A stretch of 11,755 nucleotides of DNA, from positions 1 to 11,755 of the forward strand of contig VSNK01000186.1 of assembly GCA_009774255.1 (NCBI GenBank), in the 5' to 3' direction. A program made the translations under genes and the position numbers. This stretch comes from Faecalicatena sp. GTDB taxonomy: Bacteria; Bacillota; Clostridia; Lachnospirales; Lachnospiraceae. The notes beneath the pieces were generated by a model. That model was not told the origin of the DNA, searched no databases, and saw only the letters and a program-made list of their open reading frames with translations. Numbering within the stretch: the first letter of the stretch is position 1; each line of letters begins with the position of its first letter. Positions 7,477-11,755 of the stretch are shown here, one piece after another.

Positions 7477-8901
7477 ATGGAAAAGCTGAGAAAGATTACG
7501 GACAACAGGACGGCGATGTTTTTATTCTTGCTGTGTTGGTCGGCGTATTTTACATCTTATATTGGGAGGCTGAACTACTCTTCGGCCATGACGGCAATGA
7601 TTCAGGAGGAGATTTTGACAAAAAGCCAGGCCGGATTTATCAGTATGGTCTATTTTTTTGCATATGGTATCGGGCAGCTTTGCAACGGGCTTTTGGGAGA
7701 CCGAATGCATCCGGGAAAAATGATCTTCACCGGACTGTCCATTGCGGCGCTTATGAATCTTCTGATGGGCTTTACCGGACAGTTCTTTTTGATGGCGGTA
7801 ATCTGGGGAATCAACGGCTACGCCCAGGCCATGATCTGGCCCCCTATCATCCGTATCTTCGCGGAAATGCTGGAAAAAGAGCGGAAGATGAAATACTGTA
7901 TAGATATCGTATCCTCCCAGGTGGTAGGAACCCTGGCCTCTTATCTGATTGCGGCAGGCGTGATGTGGCTGTTCGGCTGGAAAGCTGTGTTCGCGGCAGC
8001 GTCACTGTGTCTGGCAGTGATGGCGGCGGTGTGGCTGGCGGGATTTGGGAAGATTGAGAGAGGGGACGGGAGAAATAACAGCCGGGAACACAGGGAGGAA
8101 GGCGGGAAAACTCTTGGTGAGAATGTAAATCCTGTTCCGGGTTCCGGAGAGAAGGAGACTGCGCAGCCATCATCCGGAGATCATGATGCTGCGTTATCAC
8201 AGAAGAAGCATGTACAGTCATCATCCGGAGAACACGGTGCTGCGTTATCACAGAAGAAGCATGTACAGTCATCATCCGGAGATCATTGTGCTGCACAATC
8301 ACAGGAGGAAAATAGTTTCTCATATCTTCTGCTGCATTGCGGGCTGTTGGCAGTCTTGTTTCCTGTGGTAATCCATGGAATGTTAAAGGACGGTGTGACG
8401 ACCTGGGTGCCCACTTATATTACGGAGACATTTTTGACTTCGCCGTCTTTTTCTATTCTGGTGACCACTGTACTGCCGATTTTGAACTTGACAGGGGCTT
8501 ATGCGGCAAAATATGTGTATCGAAAGTGCAAAGAACATGAAGTCAAGTCCGCGGCTCTGTTTTTCGCGGCGGCTACGGCTGCGCTCTGCGGGCTGTGGGT
8601 CTGGAAGGGGGTATCGATTATATTGACGGTTCTGCTGTTCGCGGTGACTACGGCATCTATGATGGCGGTAAATACCTTGTTCGTGAATATGCTGCCGCTG
8701 CGGTTTGAAAAGCTGGGAAGAGTGTCTACGGTATCCGGATTCCTGAATTCCGCCGCATATCTGGGAACGGCGGTGTCTACATTTACGATCGGGATCATGG
8801 TGGAAAAGATGGGATGGAATGTGACAATCGGAAGCTGGGTGGTGTTCACGGCCGGGGCGCTGGCATGCTGTGTTGTATTTCGGAAACGGGAGATAGGGTG
8901 A
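7477..8901 (+). CDS. MFS transporter, organophosphate:phosphate antiporter-like (GlpT/UhpT type)
   Basis: A 474-residue, roughly 12-segment membrane transporter. GYAQAMIWPPIIRI resembles the QGMGWPP.GR block of GlpT, R31 in YIGRLNY aligns with phosphate-binding R45 of GlpT, and LKDGVTTWVPTYI aligns with LLRYGILDWSPTYL. There the second phosphate-binding Arg (R269 in GlpT) is replaced by K304. This suggests a substrate carrying a phosphate or other anion. The central cytoplasmic loop (about 197-285) is unusually long and contains a 17-residue repeat. The ATG at 7477 is chosen because GGAGGG (7463-7468) is 8 nt upstream; the GTG codons at 7468 and 7474 overlap or crowd it. The gene follows a 432-nt structured gap and ends 16 nt before a terminator. 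It is probably the last gene of the phospho-sugar locus. Confidence 0.85.
   Translation: MEKLRKITDNRTAMFLFLLCWSAYFTSYIGRLNYSSAMTAMIQEEILTKSQAGFISMVYFFAYGIGQLCNGLLGDRMHPGKMIFTGLSIAALMNLLMGFTGQFFLMAVIWGINGYAQAMIWPPIIRIFAEMLEKERKMKYCIDIVSSQVVGTLASYLIAAGVMWLFGWKAVFAAASLCLAVMAAVWLAGFGKIERGDGRNNSREHREEGGKTLGENVNPVPGSGEKETAQPSSGDHDAALSQKKHVQSSSGEHGAALSQKKHVQSSSGDHCAAQSQEENSFSYLLLHCGLLAVLFPVVIHGMLKDGVTTWVPTYITETFLTSPSFSILVTTVLPILNLTGAYAAKYVYRKCKEHEVKSAALFFAAATAALCGLWVWKGVSIILTVLLFAVTTASMMAVNTLFVNMLPLRFEKLGRVSTVSGFLNSAAYLGTAVSTFTIGIMVEKMGWNVTIGSWVVFTAGALACCVVFRKREIG
8168..8310 (+). repeat. 51-bp in-frame tandem repeat in the MFS central loop
   Basis: Two units of 51 bp (8168-8218 and 8219-8269) differ at only about three positions, and a partial third unit runs from 8270 to about 8310. 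Each encodes 17 residues of the type SSGDHDAALSQKKHVQS (residues 232-248, 249-265 and following). As 51 is a multiple of three, expansion keeps the frame. The near identity of the DNA suggests recent duplication. Confidence 0.9.
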
Positions 8902-8917
8902 AAAGTAATAAAGACAG

Positions 8918-8959
8918 AAAAACAGCCGCCTCAACCTAACAAGTTAAGCGGCTATTTTT
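8918..8959. terminator. terminator after the MFS gene (copy 1 of the TA-type terminator)
   Basis: AGCCGC (8924-8929) pairs with GCGGCT (8948-8953), flanked by AAAAA (8918-8922) and TTTTT (8955-8959), giving a potentially bidirectional intrinsic terminator with one C/A mismatch. Stem and loop are nearly identical to the terminator at 9268-9307 (35 nt shared with two differences). It ends the MFS transcript and may be a relic of another copy of the toxin-antitoxin module. Confidence 0.8.
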
Positions 8960-9029
8960 CAACAACTCCTTATAATGAATTGAAATGAACGCCTACGCCT
9001 TTTAAAGCTGTAATTGGATGTGGATGCTG

Positions 9030-9058
9030 TTGAAATTACTGTCTAAATATGGTAACAT
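9030..9058 (+). promoter_or_regulatory. promoter of the toxin-type mRNA
   Basis: TTGAAA (9030-9035) and TAACAT (9053-9058) are separated by exactly 17 nt, and the -10 is preceded by TGG, an extended -10 (TGn). The expected transcript start is near 9065, at the first G of the structured leader. Confidence 0.65.
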
Positions 9059-9064
9059 TTCCTT

Positions 9065-9169
9065 GGGACTACCAGGATGGTAGGCGGTTAGCCCTCTTCG
9101 GAGGGACTGTGACCCTCCGCTTACATAATCTGCCTTCGAGCGGAAATACGAAAAGGGAGGGCGAAGCTT
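9065..9169 (+). promoter_or_regulatory. structured 5' UTR of the toxin-type mRNA with SD sequestration
   Basis: About 105 nt separate the predicted transcript start from the start codon. Hairpins visible are CTACC/GGTAG (9069-9073 with 9079-9083) and CCCTC-TTCG-GAGGG (9092-9105), the latter with a UUCG tetraloop. CCCTCC (9113-9118) is perfectly complementary to the ribosome binding site GGAGGG (9156-9161) and also to GGAGGG at 9100-9105. It can therefore either hide the SD or fold locally. Hidden SD sequences are typical of type I toxin mRNAs. Confidence 0.55.
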
Positions 9170-9274
9170 ATGTTGACGTTAGAAGGACTTATTGCCGTAA
9201 TCAGCCTTTGCATTAGTTGATTTAGCCTTGGATACGCAATTGGGCGAAACGATAATCATAAGACGCAAAAATAG
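9170..9274 (+). pseudogene. small hydrophobic toxin-like peptide, interrupted by in-frame TGA
   Basis: A strong ribosome binding site GGAGGG (9156-9161) with an 8-nt spacer precedes ATG at 9170. The frame reads MLTLEGLIAVISLCIS, then TGA (9218-9220), then FSLGYAIGRNDNHKTQK and TAG (9272-9274). Read through, it would be a 34-codon peptide with a negatively charged N-terminal patch, one hydrophobic membrane-spanning stretch and a polar basic tail, the layout of Fst-like and holin-like type I toxins. The TAG lies in the stem of the bidirectional terminator. The TGA could be a mutated Cys or Trp codon, so only a 16-residue product would be made and the toxin may be dead. I do not recognise a named family. 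Size and architecture, not homology, support the toxin call. Confidence 0.55.
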
Positions 9275-9307
9275 CCGCCCCAACCTGACAAGTTAAGCGG
9301 CTATTTT
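9268..9307. terminator. bidirectional terminator shared by the convergent toxin and antitoxin RNAs
   Basis: AAAATAGCCGC (9268-9278) pairs perfectly with GCGGCTATTTT (9297-9307) over 11 bp around an 18-nt loop. The T tract at 9304-9307 ends + strand transcripts, and the A tract at 9267-9271 gives a U tract for - strand transcripts. It sits between the convergent promoters at 9030 and 9418. Copy 1 at 8918-8959 is nearly identical. Confidence 0.85.
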
Positions 9308-9383
9308 GAACTTAAATGAATCGGGCCAACCGTCTATCGGTAGCTCCCGTAGGACACCTGCTACCAGCAGGTGTCCTTCTGTA
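9268..9383 (-). ncRNA. candidate antitoxin RNA (RNA II-like)
   Basis: Transcription from the - strand promoter at 9390-9418 would start near 9383 and stop at the shared terminator, giving about 115 nt. The 5' end folds into a very stable 12-bp hairpin (9351-9362 with 9366-9377) with a GGU loop. Its CUGGUAG is perfectly complementary to CUACCAG in the toxin leader (9069-9075). The 3' terminator region is also complementary to the toxin mRNA because the two overlap. A second segment (9323-9348) resembles the toxin leader itself. This is the geometry of RNA II in the Fst/par locus. No ORF of note lies in it. Confidence 0.55.
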
Positions 9384-9389
9384 TCTAAA

Positions 9390-9418
9390 AGAATAGCATA
9401 AAACGGAAGAAAGTGCAA
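9390..9418 (-). promoter_or_regulatory. promoter of the candidate antitoxin RNA
   Basis: On the - strand TTGCAC (9418-9413) and TATTCT (9395-9390) are 17 nt apart, and TGC before the -10 makes it an extended -10 promoter. The -35 lies within the start of the truncated helical-repeat gene fragment, so module and fragment overlap by about 17 nt. Confidence 0.6.
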
Positions 9419-10292
9419 GGAATTTCAAGAATTAAGATATCTTGCCGACCAGCTGGCTGATGGTCGCGGCTATTATGCCGGGTATGCGGCCAGAATTTAT
9501 GAAAGCATCGGGGATGAGGAACAGTTTTTAAAAACAAAGCTCAATAACCTGCAGTACGGTTCGGATTACATTGAGGTTGCGAAATACTTCGCGAAAAAGG
9601 GCGACAGAAAGCAGGAGCTTGATTATATTTGGCAGGGATTGAAAAAATCTAATGGACGATTAGATGAACTGATCAATTATGCGGCGCAGATTTATATAGA
9701 AGAGCGGGATGAGGCCAATCTCCGCAAGCTCTATGATCTGGCGCTGAAAACAAAGTGGAATCTGAATATTGCCGCGATTGCAAAACAGTTATACGATTAT
9801 TCTAAAATAATAAAAGATGATGCCGCAAAGAAAAAGATGCTGATGCTTCTTTTGGATACCTGTGACAGTAATGAATTGAAAAGCTGGTATTCAACCTGTA
9901 AAGACGAATTGGGTGCTGACGAATGGGAAAAAGAATACCCAGGCATACTCGAAAAGGTAAAGAAGAAGGATGTAAAGTTCTATCTTGATATTTGCATGGA
10001 AACAGGCAAAGAAGATATTGTTTTGAAATACCTTCAAGATCAGCGCCAGGGATATGATTTTTGGAACGTGGACTATGATCAATATTTTTCCAAACGATTG
10101 GCTTCCAAATATCCTGACAAAGTTTTAGAACTCTACTGGCGGGATGTAAATGCCCTGTTAATTGTTACGAAGAACAAAAACTATGAAATCGCTGTCAGGC
10201 TGCTGGGCAAAATAAAAGCCATTATGAAGAAAAAGAAAAGAGAGGATGAGTGGCAAAAGCAGTTCGAAGATCTGAAAGAAAAGCATAAGTGA
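9402..10292 (+). pseudogene. 5'-truncated helical-repeat protein (SWIM zinc-finger C-terminal-like)
   Basis: The frame is open from just after a stop at 9399 to TGA at 10290-10292 (296 codons) and reads as one continuous protein, but it contains no ATG or ribosome binding site near its 5' end. The first usable codon, TTG at 9639, would cut through conserved-looking sequence (ARIYESIGDEEQFLK, YFAKKGDRKQELDYIWQGLKK). The content is alpha-helical with TPR-like repeats and ends in a Lys-rich tail (KREDEWQKQFEDLKEKHK). This resembles the C-terminal region of clostridial SWIM zinc-finger proteins, recalled from family knowledge. The Cys/His SWIM domain is absent. It most likely lost its 5' part when the neighbouring module or another rearrangement arrived, and it is probably not expressed. 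The coding frame itself shows no later disruption, so truncation may be recent. Confidence 0.6.
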
Positions 10293-10399
10293 AAAAAGAA
10301 CTTTATGGCTCTGCTTGGCCGATTAGATTAAGACAAATATAGAAAAATCTGGCGCGTCTGATCGGAGAAGAAGAGGCTTTCTGCATATTTATACCAAAA

Positions 10400-10429
10400 G
10401 TGGGGAAAAAACTATGGTTTTTTCCCCAC
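10400..10429 (-). terminator. probable terminator of the XRE/ImmA transcript
   Basis: GTGGGGAAAAAA (10400-10411) pairs perfectly with TTTTTTCCCCAC (10418-10429) around a 6-nt loop. On the - strand the stem is followed by TTTT (10399-10396), which favours termination of the metallopeptidase transcript about 40 nt after its stop codon. On the + strand it could also protect or end transcripts of the convergent gene fragment. The rest of 10293-10465 shows no credible gene. Confidence 0.55.
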
Positions 10430-10465
10430 CCCAAAAGCACGGAAATGCTGGATTTACGGCATGTT

Positions 10466-11332
10466 TCAGAGATCATGCACATAGGAACTGTAGCTATTCT
10501 CTGATCTAGCCAGCCTTGCGCTGCCCTCGTTCCATGATCTTCCAGTCCATCCTTCATCTTCTGATGACAAAAGAAGCGATAGCTCGGAAACGCAAGCAGA
10601 ATTAATGGATATATTCTCCGTAATGCTGCCAAGTCTTTCACTGCCCACTGGAACAAGTGCCCATCGTTTCGCTTTTCCTGTGATCATCATCTTCTTTCTG
10701 AGCTTTTCAGCAGGGAAACTGATCAATTCTTTTGCTCTTTCCAAAGTAATGATCTGTTCCTCCATTAGCCGCAAAACCATCGCCTTGTAAGGAATTGCAA
10801 ATATATCCATCAGCGTCAAAATATCATCCATACCTATTTCTGATTTATCAATTCGGTATATCCTGATCTGCTGTTCTAGGTCATTGACAGGAGCCAGAAG
10901 CATTCCCGCAAAAGCATTTGCCTCCATTTCCTCTTCCTGTGTTGTCCCGGCATCAATCGTATGGGAATCAAGAATAGACCCTGACTTTGCCAATTCCGGG
11001 TCGATTTCTTCAAGATAACACCTTATGTGATAAAGCTCATGTGCAGCCGCGAAAATCTGCTTTGAAATCGGCAAGGCCGCATTCAGCATAACAAATATAC
11101 GCCCGCCGCGAATAAATGTGCAGGCACATAATTCCTCATCAGCTATTGGTATTCGTATCCATTCAAGCGGCATTTCTTTTGTCCGAGCATAATTCTCAAT
11201 CATGGTAAAAATATCATCCTGTATGATGTTATGGCCGATATAGGAACCTGCAAACCCTATCGCGGTTGTTTTTATCTGGTTAAACCGGTTCCGATCGTCA
11301 CTATATAAAATCCTATTGAAAAAAGCTTCCAT
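10466..11332 (-). CDS. ImmA/IrrE family metallo-endopeptidase
   Basis: A 288-residue zinc peptidase of the ImmA/IrrE family, probably cytoplasmic. The zinc motif is H98-E-L-Y-H102 in AAAHELYHIRCY, and the third ligand is probably E137 in EEEMEANAFAGMLLAP, the family's conserved downstream block. Family members cleave or inactivate a partner XRE repressor in response to stress (ImmA on ImmR in ICEBs1, IrrE/PprI on DdrO in Deinococcus). The start ATG lies 2 nt after the repressor's stop codon, with GGGAG inside the repressor's last codons, so the two are translationally coupled. The C-terminal 60 residues (Ser/Glu-rich, ending SYSSYVHDL) are not recognisable and could be divergent or altered. 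A terminator-like hairpin follows. Confidence 0.88.
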   Translation of the reverse strand: MEAFFNRILYSDDRNRFNQIKTTAIGFAGSYIGHNIIQDDIFTMIENYARTKEMPLEWIRIPIADEELCACTFIRGGRIFVMLNAALPISKQIFAAAHELYHIRCYLEEIDPELAKSGSILDSHTIDAGTTQEEEMEANAFAGMLLAPVNDLEQQIRIYRIDKSEIGMDDILTLMDIFAIPYKAMVLRLMEEQIITLERAKELISFPAEKLRKKMMITGKAKRWALVPVGSERLGSITENISINSACVSELSLLLSSEDEGWTGRSWNEGSARLARSENSYSSYVHDL

Positions 11333-11334
11333 CT

Positions 11335-11709
11335 TTACATCTCCCAGGTTTCCGACATGAGCTCTGCATTATCACGGACATTCGCATGAAAAATGATCAT
11401 ATCTGCAAGTTCATCAACAGTATGGAGCGCTTCCCTTGCAGCATCGGAATTTACCTTTCCCATAAAGGCTTTTACAACATTTCTTTCGTAAGTTGGTGCC
11501 GGAACCTTCATCAGATCATCCATCCGGATATGAAAATAGTCCGCTATTTTATGAAGCTCCGCTATATTGATCATCCGCGAACCGTTCAGCATCTTACTCA
11601 TAATCTGCTTCGTGACGCCAATTGCCTTTGCCAGATCGATCTGCTTTGTATTGTGTTTTTTCATCTGATCTACGATATTATTGGCAACTACCACGTTAAT
11701 ATCTACCAT
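11335..11709 (-). CDS. XRE-family transcriptional regulator (HTH_3)
   Basis: A 124-residue DNA-binding repressor. The Cro/CI-type helix-turn-helix covers about residues 11-67, with KQIDLAKAIGVTKQIMSKML as the helix 2-3 region and AELHKIADYFHIRMDDLM closing the domain. The C-terminal half is probably for dimerisation or recognition by the peptidase. The start ATG has GGAGG seven nt upstream on the - strand. It is the first gene of a two-gene operon with the ImmA-type peptidase, and by analogy with ImmR/ImmA it is probably the peptidase's substrate. Such pairs control integrative elements, prophages or stress genes; the regulated genes are presumably beyond 11755 or elsewhere. Confidence 0.9.
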   Translation of the reverse strand: MVDINVVVANNIVDQMKKHNTKQIDLAKAIGVTKQIMSKMLNGSRMINIAELHKIADYFHIRMDDLMKVPAPTYERNVVKAFMGKVNSDAAREALHTVDELADMIIFHANVRDNAELMSETWEM

Positions 11710-11745
11710 TTTGCCACCTCCATGATCAATTTTTACTTTGAATTA

Positions 11746-11751
11746 ATTATA
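11746..11751 (-). promoter_or_regulatory. -10 element of the XRE/ImmA operon
   Basis: A perfect TATAAT reads on the - strand at 11751-11746, about 37 nt before the XRE start codon. A -35 would fall outside the window, so the promoter cannot be completed. Confidence 0.45.
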
Positions 11752-11755
11752 GAGC

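Noticed and set aside
9218..9220. TGA read as selenocysteine or tryptophan
   Set aside because: No SECIS-like hairpin was seen just downstream, and all other genes here use the standard code, with TGA serving as stop codon for several.
9639..10292. Intact gene starting at TTG 9639
   Set aside because: Protein-like sequence continues in frame upstream to 9402 and no ribosome binding site precedes the TTG.
10303..10656. 117-residue - strand ORF overlapping the end of the ImmA-type gene
   Set aside because: It overlaps the peptidase in another frame and crosses the terminator-like hairpin; its composition is not protein-like.

Overview
The window looks like a low-to-mid GC Firmicute of the Clostridia, most likely a gut Lachnospiraceae member. 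This rests on strong GGAGG-type ribosome binding sites, a lipoprotein-type ABC binding protein, AT-rich intergenic DNA beside genes of near 50% GC, and a clostridial-style XRE/ImmA pair. The genus is an inference; no rRNA or other phylogenetic marker is present.

Left and centre (1-8959, all + strand) form a carbohydrate/organophosphate uptake locus. It begins with a very AT-rich leader, then a family 2 glycoside hydrolase (212-1990) and a small alkaline-phosphatase-superfamily phosphohydrolase (2097-2915). Next comes a complete ABC importer: lipoprotein binding protein (3042-4202), two permeases (4387-5241 and 5238-6020) and an ATPase (6031-7044). It ends with an MFS transporter of the organophosphate:phosphate antiporter type (7477-8901). 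The phosphohydrolase, the importer of the ferric/polyamine/2-aminoethylphosphonate class and the organophosphate-type MFS together suggest uptake and breakdown of a phosphorylated or phosphodiester-linked sugar compound. The actual substrate cannot be read from the sequence. Two gaps in this block are structured. The 184 bp between binding protein and first permease hold a possible H-type pseudoknot followed by a terminator-like hairpin. The 432 bp before the MFS gene hold a 16-bp tandem repeat and competing inverted repeats. Both gaps also carry a shared 22-nt element.

The accessory junction (about 8918-9420) carries what looks like a compact type I toxin-antitoxin module with the geometry of the Fst/par family. 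A + strand promoter drives a structured mRNA encoding a tiny membrane-like peptide. A - strand promoter drives a roughly 115-nt antisense-side RNA. Both converge on one bidirectional terminator. The peptide frame is broken by an in-frame TGA, so this copy may be decayed. A near-identical second copy of the terminator lies just after the MFS gene.

Right side: the module abuts a gene fragment with no start codon (9402-10292), which encodes a helical-repeat protein resembling the C-terminal part of clostridial SWIM zinc-finger proteins. On the - strand lies a translationally coupled pair: an XRE repressor (11335-11709) and an ImmA/IrrE metallopeptidase (10466-11332). Such pairs often control mobile elements or stress genes, but the genes they control are not in view.
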